From positions 1 through 64,000 of the forward strand of contig JBBHKE010001852.1 in NCBI GenBank assembly GCA_037447655.1: 64,000 nt of DNA, read 5' to 3'. Source of the stretch: Zygnema cylindricum. Taxonomy: Eukaryota; Streptophyta; Zygnematophyceae; Zygnematales; Zygnemataceae. A model generated the notes under the pieces. That model was not told the origin of the DNA and did no database searches. It saw only the letters and a list, made by a program, of their open reading frames with translations. A program made the translations under genes and the position numbers. Positions within the stretch are counted from its first letter, which is position 1, and the number at the start of each line of letters is the position of its first letter. Of the stretch, positions 23,214 through 34,600 are shown in pieces.

Positions 23214-23888
23214 AGTTACGATTCAATGTGGAGAATCGAAAGCGCGCGATATGGTGATTCGCGTAGCGCAAGTATGATTACGCGATGTATGTTGACGTCG
23301 CAATACTTTGTGATACTTTGGTACTTTTCGGTTTGCGTTGACGATTCAGTCTAAGTACGGATGTCAACGGTACTATACCATACGATTGAAGTATGTGCCG
23401 TACCATACATTTGTAGTATGTACGTTTGGCGTTTCGTGCGCGTACGGCGCACGAAAGTTATTGTTTGAAGTTTCGTGGCGTACAGCGCACGAAAAGAATT
23501 ATACGAAGTTTCGTAGCATACGCCACGAAACGAAATGTTTCTTCTCTTCACTTCTCGAAGGAGAAAAGCGCGCCTGCCATTTTTCTGCGTGTTTTCTTCT
23601 TCCCGTGCGCCTTCCTCCGAAGGCGCCTACTACGCTTTTACCTATCGTGCACGGCACGTCATCAGAACAGCTATATAAGCTAGATTGCTTAGCTGCAGAA
23701 TACATCCTGGACTTAGCTTTGGATCCACTATTGTGAGTTGATAGGGTGAAAGAGGGAAGAGTGAGAGAAAAGGGAAAAGCCTTGTAAAAAGGCTTCGGCC
23801 ATTTTGTTATAAATATATATCTTTTGTGGCCAATTGTGTGTATTCTTTTGTGCTTCCGCTGCATACCACCACTGTGGTATATCTTACA
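23214..23888 (+). repeat. 5' LTR of element B
   Basis: It runs from (T)GTTACGATTC to ...ATCTTACA and closely matches 26452-27129. It contains three consecutive imperfect palindromes of 22-25 bp (23432-23456, 23471-23494, 23509-23530), each of the form TTTCGTG...CACGAAA. A TATA box TATATAA lies at 23672-23678, about 215 bp before the LTR end. An AT-rich stretch, TTATAAATATATAT, could hold the polyadenylation signal. Confidence 0.85.
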
Positions 23889-23951
23889 ATTGGTATCGGA
23901 GCAGGTTAGTGCTTCTCTTTTTAAGTTTCAAAAGTGGCAAGTGTAGACGCC

Positions 23952-25838
23952 ATGGGGAGGAACAAGAATAAGTCTTCCCCGTTCACTCCTTCCTCATCTT
24001 CCTTCACTCCATTGGAAACCGAGGATCCACCGGATCCCTCTCAGGCTGCGACCGAGGCCAGTTTCGGTTTTAATGTTCCTCCTCCACTTGTGCCTTCCAA
24101 GAAAGAGACTAGTGGTGGAAGCGGTGTCGCCGAGGAACGATTGAGCTCCCAATTTGATAAGCTCCTCATTCTCATGGAGCAGCGGTTCTCGGATATCGAA
24201 CGGAAGATATCGAATCCGGTTCGAGGAAATCCGGAACCTGATCCGAATGGTGATGACCCCGATGGAGAGGACGACAATGATGCTTTGAAGAAAGATTTCG
24301 GAAAAGGGAAAATCTTCGTCGACAATGATTCGGATTTGGATGACGAGGATGAACAAGAGAATTTATACTCTATGCCTGGAAAAACAGTCGTTTTTAATGG
24401 GAGTAATTATGCTTCATGGAAAAAGTACATCAAGACACAATTGATGTTGCGTCATCTTTGGAAGGTGGTTATTGGCGAGGAGGTGCTTCCGGACTTCGAT
24501 CGGAAAGCTCGGAGGACGTGGAAGAGAAAGAACCTTGCGGCTATTGTCGGGCTCATGCAGTCATGTGCTCCATCGATTCACGATCACTTCCTTACTCACG
24601 GATCTGCTCATGAATGTTGGAGATCGCTCGAGAATCAATTTGAGAAAGGTGCCCAAAATAAGGGACAACAGATTTTTGGAGAGTTCATGCAATTTAAGCT
24701 TAGACCAAATGAATCAATTGATGAGGCAGTAAAACGTTACAATATTATTATAGAACACCTTCTAAACAATGGTAGAGTCATCATGGATGAGGACAAGGTC
24801 ACAGGATTATTAAAAGCATTACCGGACGAAATGCTTCATTTAAAACAAATTTTACAAGTACGAGATAAATGCACCTATGAGTATGCAGTGAATTATCTGA
24901 AAACTGTAGAAGAAGAAGCTAAAGAGTCAAGAGGATCTAAGAATGTAGAGATTTCGGATGTAACCTCACCCGGTTCCGCGGAGCTTAATTTTCTCCGTGG
25001 CAAAGGGGGCGGTAGAGTTAGCGGTCCTAGACATTATGGAGATTTTAAAAAAGAAGATAGTGAAAACCAAAATCCACAAGTTGAAAATTTTACATGCTTT
25101 CGGTGTAAGCAAACCGGCCATGGACCGTCCACATGTCCGGACAAAAACAAGGAATGCTACTATTTTGGAAAATTGGGTCACATCTCCACGCATTGTCTCT
25201 CTAGACTCAATGGTGGCAGTGGTGGTCGAGGCGACCGTCAAGGTGGACGCAGCGGCGGTCGAAATGGTGGACGAGGTGGCGGACAATGGGGACGCGGTGG
25301 CGGCCATGGAAATTTCTTTTCAAATTTCGAAGGAGAAAGAGGAGGCGCTCAAATGTGTTCACTTATGAATCTTCCTCCTACGTCTGATGACGTTTATTCC
25401 AAAGAAAAAGATTGGGTGATTGATTCTGGTGCGTCGCACCACGTGTGCACTGACGCTACTTTATTTTCGAATATGAGCGAACTGACAATTCCGAAACTCA
25501 TATCCGTAGCAAGTGGACACGTTATTCACGTGGGTACAGTGGGTACTGTACCGCTGCAATTTATTATGTACGACATTGACGGCGTCGAAAAAGTTAACGA
25601 AACGAAGTTGACGGACGTCTTATTTATTCCTAACTGTTCGGCAAATTTATTATCGGTACCGCAAAATCGTACCGCAATTCAACGAACCGGCTGTAGTGTG
25701 ATTTCGCATGGCGACGGCACTATTCAAATACTAAACGAAAATGGAGTTGTGATTGGAGAAGGAACTTTATTAGATTCCTTACAATGCACGCTATTTTGGA
25801 AGCGTCCATCAAAAATGTCGGTGGTAAACGAGAGTTAA
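23952..25838 (+). CDS. Element B Gag-protease polyprotein
   Basis: 628 residues from the first ATG at 23952, which lies just after the LTR and primer site. An acidic, proline/serine-rich N-terminus (to about 140) precedes a Copia-type Gag domain of the UBN2 family (about 145-320; VVFNGSNYASWKKYIKTQL, then KALPDEM). Next are two zinc knuckles. CFRCKQTGHGPSTC (382-395) is complete, but CYYFGKLGHISTHC (402-415) has lost its second cysteine. A Gly/Arg-rich RNA-binding-like stretch follows (about 420-460), then an aspartic protease with VIDSGASHHVC (catalytic Asp 491). The frame ends at a natural stop with no pre-integrase domain. It would form particles and cleave its own product; replication enzymes must come from another element. 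The frame is fully open, so it may have been active recently. Confidence 0.85.
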   Translation: MGRNKNKSSPFTPSSSSFTPLETEDPPDPSQAATEASFGFNVPPPLVPSKKETSGGSGVAEERLSSQFDKLLILMEQRFSDIERKISNPVRGNPEPDPNGDDPDGEDDNDALKKDFGKGKIFVDNDSDLDDEDEQENLYSMPGKTVVFNGSNYASWKKYIKTQLMLRHLWKVVIGEEVLPDFDRKARRTWKRKNLAAIVGLMQSCAPSIHDHFLTHGSAHECWRSLENQFEKGAQNKGQQIFGEFMQFKLRPNESIDEAVKRYNIIIEHLLNNGRVIMDEDKVTGLLKALPDEMLHLKQILQVRDKCTYEYAVNYLKTVEEEAKESRGSKNVEISDVTSPGSAELNFLRGKGGGRVSGPRHYGDFKKEDSENQNPQVENFTCFRCKQTGHGPSTCPDKNKECYYFGKLGHISTHCLSRLNGGSGGRGDRQGGRSGGRNGGRGGGQWGRGGGHGNFFSNFEGERGGAQMCSLMNLPPTSDDVYSKEKDWVIDSGASHHVCTDATLFSNMSELTIPKLISVASGHVIHVGTVGTVPLQFIMYDIDGVEKVNETKLTDVLFIPNCSANLLSVPQNRTAIQRTGCSVISHGDGTIQILNENGVVIGEGTLLDSLQCTLFWKRPSKMSVVNES

Positions 25839-26451
25839 GTTTGTGGCCAAGAATGACGTGCCACACTTCAAAACAAAATTGAAGAACAGGTTGGAGTACG
25901 GCAAAACTGTTCAAGTGGTACAGTAAAGCCGTACAAATTCGAGAGGAGTTAAAATCACTGCCTCTTGTGAATTGGTGTGGCTATCTACAAAATCGCCGTA
26001 TAAAAGTTGATCGTTTAATTTCGTTTCCGTGGTGGAAAATGGCCGGAAAAACCGGCGGTTGATTTGGTCGTCCGCTGATAATGACAGGCGACTTATGGTG
26101 AAGCCGTTAAAACGGCCTTTTGGTACAGTGAGTACCGTGTACGGAATTTCAATGTCAGTTGACGATTGGAATTGATGACAATTATTATTTGGCGTAAATT
26201 TGGAGTTGTTATTTCGAAGTCAGAAATTAAAACGTCCAGTCAAATATTTAAAATGAGATGAGGTTGACGTTGGCTGAACAAATACGGCGACGTGCCCATG
26301 TGGCAACAGCGTGGATAATCACGCGGAGTAAATTACGGTTAAAAATTAAAAGCAGCTATACATACATCGGCGATGAACGTCATGTTTAAGGGGGGGACCA
26401 GATTTGGAGATGGTCTACGCCTCGCGGCAATTCTCACATTGAGGGGGGGAT
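25839..26451 (+). other. Non-coding 3' internal region of element B
   Basis: About 610 bp between the Gag-PR stop and the 3' LTR. No coding similarity is apparent. Two G-rich runs are present (near 26391-26398 and the polypurine tract at 26441-26450). The distal one would prime plus-strand DNA synthesis. Confidence 0.6.
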
Positions 26452-27129
26452 TGTTACGATTCAATGTGGAGAATCGAAAGCGAGCGATATGGTGATTCGC
26501 GTAGCGCAAGTATGATTACGCGATGTATGTTGACGTCGCAATACTTTGTGATACTTTGGTACTTTTCGGTTTGCGTTGACTATTCGGTCTAAGTACGGAT
26601 GTCAACGGTACTGTACCATATGATTGAAAGTATGTGCCATACCATACATTTGTAGTATGTACGTTTGGCGTTTCATGCGCGCACGGCGCACGAAAGTTAT
26701 TGTTTGAAGTATCGTGGCGTACAGCGCACGAAAAGAATTATACGAAGTTTCGTAGCACACTGCGCACGAAACGAAATGTTTCTTCTCTTCTCTTCTCGAA
26801 GGAGAAAAGCGCGTCTGCAACTTTCTGCGTGCGTTCTTCTTCCCGTGCGCCTTCCTCCGAAAGGCGCCACCTATGTATTTCCTATCGTGCACGACACGTC
26901 ATTGTGGCAGCTATTTAAGTTAGATTGATTAGCTGCATATTATATCCTGGACTTAGCTTTGGATCAACTTAAGTTTAATATATTATAGGCAGAGGGAAGA
27001 GTGAGGGAAAGGGAAAAAGCCTTGTAAAAAGGCTTCGGCCATTTTGTTATAAATATATATCTTTTGTGGCCATTTTGTTTGATTTCTTTTGTGCTTCCGC
27101 TGCATACCACCTCTGTGGTATATCTTACA
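26452..27129 (+). repeat. 3' LTR of element B
   Basis: It starts TGTTACGATTC after the polypurine tract and ends ...ATCTTACA. It is nearly the same as 23214-23888, but some differences are visible, including TATATAA changed to TATTTAA near 26911 and different bases near 26870-26880. Insertion is therefore not very recent. Confidence 0.85.
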
Positions 27130-30100
27130 CATTGTAATATGGTGTCGAACACAAAACAAAGTAAACGTTTATGTTAATACGGGGTTGATGTGTCAAAAAA
27201 TACTAAATTAAGGTTGTTATTTGTATTTTTAGAATAAAACAACATCATTTGGCGTTGGTGATATTTGGGGATAGAAAACGCCAAATGATGACAATCCATA
27301 AAAAAAAGAATATGTTTTTGGCGAATCACAACCAACCGTTTTTTGGTGGGATTTGTACGGCGTTATTTTGACAAATATTATTTTGACAAATATTTTATTT
27401 TGTTCACCGCGAAGCAGACGAACGCTCCGCCGCCTACTCCAAATTTCATCCATGGGTTCCACCTTATCAACCTACCATTTCCTCGTCTAGCCACCCTGTC
27501 TCTTCCATATCTTCTTAACTTTATGGTGAATAGCGTTCAATCTTCCGGTTTGTGTGTCGCTAACCTTCCCCCTGCTCCGCATCCCCCTCCTCCCACCCCC
27601 TTTCCTCACTCTCTACCTCTGTTGCACTCTCTTTATTTTCTCCTCTCCCTCTCTCTCCTTCTCAGTGTTGTGTCGCTTTAATTGTTTACATGTTCTCCAC
27701 TTGTATTGTTATCCACTTTCCTTCTCCCCCTTCTCTTCTACCTCTCTGCCCTTGCCTCTTTCTCTCCCAATCTCCCTCTCCCCTCTCCCTCTCCCCCTCT
27801 CTCCCTCTGAATCTGCTTCTCCCTATCCGTGAATCCCACTCTCTCCCTATATTCTTATATCTTTCCCTCCTTTTCACAGTGAAGGTGTCTATCGCAACCC
27901 TCCCAATGTGTCTACCTTCTCCCCCCTCCCCATCCCCCCCCTTCAAATGCCGCCCCTTCGACCTCAATCTATTCCATTCCCTTTTCGTAGATCTTTCGAA
28001 TTTGTTTCTACGTAGTTGTTTTTTTTTAACTTTTTGTTGTATTTTGTTTTATTTGTTTGTTTTGCTGTCATTCGAATTATGTTGGTTGTGGTCGCTAATT
28101 TTTCATTGATTCACTTTTTTTTGTTTGTCTAATTTGCAGTTGTGACCTATGCAATATTCTTTCTACAAATGGAGAATACGGGCATACTACTGAAGTATAA
28201 AAGAATACATTTTGAACGATAGGGGAAAAGTGAGGGAGGAGAGGAAAGAGGGAAGGCGAGGAAAGGAAGAGAGTAGAGGTGAGGGAGGAGAGGAGGGAAA
28301 GAAAAAAAGAGAGATTTTAAAAGAGGTAGGGTATGGGTTGCTTTGATGTTTATTGACTTTAGTTTTTTAGTACACAAATGACAAAAATAATTTAAATATA
28401 GAGAAATCTAGGTAAAAATAATATTTCGTGTTTTCTTGGAGTCATACATTCGGTGATTATCCAACATAGGATTTCGTTTGATCAGTTTAGAAATATTTTA
28501 TGTCTAGGGTTCCAACTTTTGTACAATTCTTATGTGCCCCGTGAAAGCAAATAAAACAAAAGAATCGATTGTTTATGGTTTTAATTTATATTATCCATAT
28601 TTATGTTTATATTTATTATTTGTGTTTTTTGATTTTTTTATCTTATATATTAGTTTGCTCTACGTTTATAAAATGTGCTTTTTCTTGTTAAAAAGTTATG
28701 ATCCGAGGTTATTCTGATAACGAAATAAATAAAATAAAAAAACATTTCAGGACAGAAAATAAAACAAGGAAATACAAGAAACAAAAATGAATAATGATTC
28801 TTGTTTATGATTACGGTGGACCACGCTTAAGAGTCAAAGTGTATAAATTTTATACTATTAACAAAGAAAAAAATAACTTGGGATTACATTTTATTTGTTT
28901 GGTCAAAAAAATCGCGTTATGCTCGTGACAACAAGTAATTTATGGGATATAACTTTTAATGCGACTATGTATACCTTCAATCTATAGTAGAGTCAAAGTT
29001 TTATCATTCAGCCACGATATATTTTCGTCGCTGAATGTTAAAATTTAGTTTACCATCAAAATTACCATTCAGCGACGAGACGTTCTCGTCACTGGATTAT
29101 CGTGTCGACTTTCTACACCTCAGCGACGAAACTGTGTGGTCGCTAAAACAATTTGAAGCCGGGACTGACATAATAATAGACTGTTTTTTCGCCATCCGTA
29201 GAATTTCACATGTAACCAACAAAGCCCTAAACACATTGCAAACATCTGTGCCGAATTTGTGCACTTCAGCAATGAGAATGTGTCGTCGTTAGAACTGTCT
29301 GAATGCCAAAAAAGAGCTAGGAATGGATTGTATTTGTCGCCATCTTGGAAATATTACGTGTAATCGATGAAGCCTTAAACACATTGAATACACGTGTAAC
29401 ATCTAGTGTCATCAATTTCTTTTTCCATACATCATTTTCAGTAAAAAAACTTCAAAACAAAAAACAAAGAATGACACGATTATATCCAATTCATAAAGGG
29501 TACAATTTATCCGACATACTTTGACAAATGTTAAGTCATCTAAGTCTTTCTCCATACATCATTATCAGCAACAAACTTCAAAATGAAACACCAAGAATGA
29601 TACGATTATATTGAAATCATCAATGATAAAATTTTCCCAACATTCTTTGACAAACTCTAAATACAATTACCACACTAACCATCCAAAACTACTAATAAAA
29701 AATTATAACGAATCAACACTAGTTTTATAATTTTATGATAAACCTTGTCCGCTCTTCACACACTACACCACTTCTCTATGAAATGACTCAAAATCATCGG
29801 TCTGCCATTCAACGTCTGTGCCATTCAGCGTCTGTGTCATCGGGAACGTCATCCTCCCGAGTGTCGGCAACGTCATCCTCCCGAGTGTCGGCATCTTGAA
29901 TGTCTCATACCAAATCTCGTGCCACTATAGAGGGAATTGGCACCTCATCGCCTTCGAAATGGCACCGCCATTTAACTATGATAATTTGTAAATTCGGTGT
30001 GAGCATGCTCTCCTCCTAATTCTCATCCTTTAATAACAATCCGAACTGAATCATAGCTTTACGTGCGTTTCATACGTTTCACCGGTACATACGTTTCAAC

Positions 30101-30544
30101 ACACAGCAAAGAGCAATTGGACGACGTTGTATAACAAACCATCATAAATACACGAGATGGATAGGGGGAAAAATATAGCATGGACAAACATGCAATACGA
30201 GGGGGACATAATCAATTTATAAATTATTGAATATGTAAAATTCAATTACAAACAATGGGAAATAGCGACACACAAATTAAACAACTAAGGGTTGCTACAT
30301 AAAGGTAAAGACAATAGATACAACTCTTACTTGTACGATACCGCCCCAAAAAATGTTGCGGAAAGTTCTTGACAGTCCTCGGGATGAGCAGATCCTTTCC
30401 ATTTGCGTGACAATCGGCGATCATCCAATTGATTGCCCGAAGTCAAGTAACCTTCGTTGACACTTGCTGAACTTTTTGGGTCGTCACCTGGACGTTCCCG
30501 CATTTATCACACGGTGGGTCCAAATTTCCGGTCACAACGCCTTC
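27130..30544. other. No gene recognised; low-complexity and hairpin DNA
   Basis: Between elements B and F no open frame shows a family motif. Visible features are a 14-bp perfect inverted repeat (27243-27256 with 27277-27290), a long pyrimidine-rich stretch (about 27550-27930) and a purine-rich stretch (about 28216-28320). There is also a cluster of hairpins built on TCAGCGACGA/TCGTCGCTGA (28996-29295) and a two-copy tandem repeat of about 24 bp near 29846-29894. The long open frames over 27.5-28.1 kb are a by-product of the pyrimidine bias. Confidence 0.5.
28996..29295. repeat. Cluster of imperfect hairpins (TCAGCGACGA / TCGTCGCTGA)
   Basis: Four successive units can each fold on themselves: about 29010-29036, 29068-29096, 29122-29148 and 29262-29291. 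Arms are variants of TCAGCGACGA and its complement with short loops. Similar palindromic arms occur in sub-terminal regions of some plant DNA transposons, but no transposase or terminal repeat was found here. Confidence 0.5.
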
Positions 30545-31603
30545 TATACAAATTAATGGTCTGTTTTTAAGTATTTTCTAGGTCTAAATAGAAATATAGA
30601 AAGATAACGAGGCAGTCTATCTCTAACTTCTCTCTCCCACTCTCAAACTTGAGGCAGTCACAGAGAAATTAGAGAGGAAGTTAGAGCCATGGCTACCTAG
30701 GCTCTCAAGAGGTTTACGGAAAATATATTAGTTTATTTACCGTTAGGGGTTTATTTACTAAAAGGATATATGGTGCATCAAGGATTTGATCCTGGAACCT
30801 GCCGGTCGGTAGGCAGCCGGTAGCTTTATCCGTTAAGTCTAAAACTAGTGATATATACTATATGGTTTGATATTTACTCAAACATTACCACATAGGATAA
30901 TTCATTTAACTGAAACAGTTTACGGGATACATAGATCCAAAAATGTAAAAGTACAAATCAAGGTACGGACAAGAAACATGTACCGCACATTTGTTTCAAT
31001 AGCGAAACGAATACCGCGCAGGTATTTATTACGGCTACGATTAAATGTGCATTTAATCGGACAGCCGGAATGAATGCCGAGATCCCAAAAGAGGATTTCG
31101 GCGGCTTTTGGTCATTGCCACATCGGATGACACATGGCAGAATAACATTGGATCGTAGCATCTTCGAGGATTAAGAGAGCAAATCCGGATATACCACGTG
31201 TCGACATTTAGGGCATGCCGTACAGTGTTCGTACAAAAAGTACACCGGCAACTGTACTTTTGTGTACGGAATTGTAATATAATTCACTTTGTACATCTGT
31301 AGATAGAGTCTGTGAGAGAGATAGGACTTAGAAAAATTAGTAGATAAGACCCTCTCTCCCAGAGAGCTTCTATACAAAAGGTCAACTTTGACCCTCCATA
31401 ACTTACTGCTTAGGGGATCAAATTCAAAGATTCTTTTTGCTATCAACTCAAGGGAGTCTTACCTTCACAAAGGTGAAGGAGGTCAAACTTTTTTTCTGCC
31501 AAGGTGGCATTTATTCTTGCTGAAACACAAAGGGGTCAAGGTTATCCTAGAGGCTTCTTGTAAGGTGTTCATTCTAAGGACCTATGGAGGACTCAGAGAT
31601 TCA
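30545..31603 (+). repeat. 5' LTR of Copia F
   Basis: Subtype-1 LTR with degraded start TATACAAATT (expected TGTAGAAATT) and end ...GAGATTCA. The stem-loop and the antisense tRNA-like segment (about 30780-30850, minus-strand D-arm-like TTAACGGATAAAGC) are present. The ATG lies at 31584, inside the LTR. Confidence 0.82.
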
Positions 31604-34600
31604 GGTTATGGGCCCACCCTCTAGGGTACCAATCTTTAATGGAACTAGCTTCATATACTAGGAAAGTATGATGATAGGAGCTCTATGCGAAAAAAGGTTT
31701 GGGGGATAGTGACTGGCCGATTGGGGCGTCCATCAAGTCTTGGAATCCCTCCAGGGTTTGGAGGAAGCTGATTCACAAGGAAAGCAGATCCATTTTCAAC
31801 GGAGGAGACAAAAGAAGAGAGGTGGTGGACAAAGGAGCTGAGAAGGAGACGACCACACCAATAGCAACTGGTTCAGCATTCATGTCACCTATTCCGAGGA
31901 ACGAGGAGAATGATACTGAAACTTGGGACTTCAACAATATGGGGGCAAAGCACTTCATCCTACGCCATCTCACTCAAAGACTTGCATGTCCTGATTTGCT
32001 AGTAGAAAGGGCATCCGAACTGTGGATGGCTTTCATAGAGATGTACCGAAATGGTACAATTCTGCAACAATAGTTGGCTAATCAGAAAGTTAAAGAATAT
32101 GTATATAAAGGGGGGAAGATGTTGGATTTTTGCAATGAGCTTGCTACACTTTTTATGGAGCTAGAGAGTGCTGGAAAAGATTTTAGTGAAAAAGAAAAGG
32201 TTAACTGTTTACTGATGAAGTTAGCCGATGAGGTCGAGAACATAGTCAACCGTGTGCAAGACTTCCTGGACTCAAGGTGGATATGGAACTCAATGGTAGG
32301 GATGATTCTCGTTCGGGAGAATAGGATTAAGATCCGAAGGGGAGGAAAGAGTGGGCAAGCCTTGGCAACAGCGACCGATTGGAGGAACAAGTATTCCAGA
32401 AGATCGGTCGGAAACTATGGGGGGAGGGAGTAGAAAAATCAAACCGACGAGTTCGGACCAAGGGCTCCCAAAGGTTTATATCATTTTTGTAAGAAACCGG
32501 GGCACTATATGGCGGAGTGCACTAAGCTAACCAAGCTTCGGTTAAAGGAGGGGCAGACCGGTGGAACCCTAAAAGGAAAGAAAAAGGCCCTTGTGACACA
32601 GGTGCATGAGGCAGAATCGGAGGACGAGGACGATGAGCTCCTATTGGATGAGGAGTTGGAGGCGAAAAACGAGGTCAAAATTCCACGAAGGCAGAAATGT
32701 GATTACGGTGGATTGTAAGGTGAAGCAGGCTAGATTATAGATTCAGGTGCCTCCATGCACATGTGTAAGGATAAGCTTCTGTTCACTAAGATAAGAAAGA
32801 TTACCACCGTAGAGATAGAGTACGGGGATGAGAGGATAGTCACTACTACTCTTCTAAGATTGGTAGATCTGAAAGTGATAGTAGAAAGAAAGACATCTAT
32901 AATAACATACTCTGATGTATTGTTTATTTTGGAGCTGAACAAAAACCTCATCTCTACATCTGTATTAGATGATAAGGGTTTTTTCCACTAGCACTAGGGA
33001 AGGAGTCTTTAGTGCTAGTTTTGAGGAGGTCTATTTCATTGCTTAGAAAGGTAGCCAAAAGATGTTTAGAATGATTTTATGTGATAAAACAAAGAAACTT
33101 TATTATACTGGTGTTCATGATATTATGATGTGGCATAAGAGGCTTAGGCATGTGAATCTAGATAAGTTAAGAGAGATGAAAAAGATGGGAGTGGTGGAAG
33201 GGATTTAGTTCAGTGAGAGTAATAATATAAGTGATTATAGTGGATGTGCTCAAGGTAAAGCACACGGATTACCCTTTCCTAAAACAACCACCTATAAGGG
33301 AGAAAAAATTATAGATGTAGTACACACAGATATTTGGGGACCGGCTAAAGTGCCCATTCCAGAGGGGAAGAGATTTATGATGACTATCATTGATGATTGG
33401 TCTCGGTATTCTCGGGTGTATTTATTGAAAAACAAGTCAAAAGCGCAGGATTGTTTTAGACAATATAAAGCATGGAGCAAAAAACTCCATGAAACTCCAA
33501 TTAAGAGAGTAAGGAGTGACAATGGTGCAGAGTATATTTCTAACCAGTTTGAGGATTTTCTAAGGGAAGATGAAGTTCAACACCAAAAGACAGTTCCAGA
33601 AAACCCGGAACAGAATAGGATAGCTGAAAGGTTAAATAGAACACTAAGTGATAGTGCTAGAAGAATGTTGTCAGATAAAAATATAGGAAAAAGGTTTTGG
33701 GCAGAAACAATAAACTGTGCTAATTACCTCAAAAATAGAGTTCTTACTTGAGCTATAAAAGATCAAACACCTTATGAGAGATGGACAAGCCGGAAACACG
33801 ACATATCCCACTTAAAGTTTTTCGGCAGTCAAGTATTCAGTCTAGATACAGATCGGTCTAATTAGAAGCTAGATCCTAAAAGAAAATCAGGATACTTATT
33901 AGGATATGATGAGGATGTTAAAGGATATAGTGTTTATGATCTAAAAATGGAAGATATAATCTTAGTAAAGTATCTAGTAGTTATGGATGAAGGAAAGTCT
34001 GTGGATCCCTTCAAATATACAAAGTCAGTAAAAATCAGATTTGAGTCAGAAAATTCCGATGACTTTGAGCTTCTTAACTATCCAGGTTTTAGAGAAGATG
34101 ACACTCTTGCAGGAACAAATCAGACCGAAAAGGACTCGGCTGTGGAAACTCCAGTGACAACTCTACCCGAAGCGGAAGACGTGGTGGAAATATATTCGGA
34201 ATCAAGGGATAGGGGAGAAACCGAGTTTGTTCGAAAGAATCCACGAGAACCATCTATTCCGGCCTCAGATTTTGAAGGGGGAAGGAGAAGTAGTAAAAGA
34301 CTGCAAGAAAAACAGGTTAATAACAAGGTAACAAAACTATCTCATAGAGATGAACCTTCGACTTATGGAGAGGCGATGACTTGTCCAGAAAAGAACCGGT
34401 GGAAGACAGCCATCAATGAGGAGATGGCCTCAATTATGGCAGCCGATACTTGGGAGCTAGTGGACTGTCCACCTAACCGAAAACTAATAAGTTGTAAGTG
34501 GGTTTTCAAATTATAACTGAACCTAGATAACACAATTGAGCGCTACAAGGCGCGATTAGTGGCAAAGGGATTTACACAAAAGGAGGGAATTGACTACGAG

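Larger units (their letters stand above)
23214..27129 (+). mobile_element. Element B: TR-GAG type non-autonomous LTR retrotransposon
   Basis: Two LTRs (23214-23888 and 26452-27129) about 675 bp long flank a 2.56-kb internal region. The internal region encodes only Gag, zinc knuckles and protease, with no trace of integrase, RT or RNase H. The primer-binding site TGGTATCGGAGC (tRNA-iMet 3' end, one mismatch) starts at 23891 after a 2-bp spacer. A polypurine tract, GAGGGGGGGA, ends at about 26450. This matches the published TR-GAG class of plants: terminal repeats plus Gag, with enzymes supplied in trans. No matching target duplication is visible, so one end was probably altered after insertion. 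Confidence 0.85.

Noticed and set aside
27343-28109. Several Leu/Pro/Ser-rich open frames
   Set aside because: Caused by the CT-rich composition; no domain, and no splice pattern.
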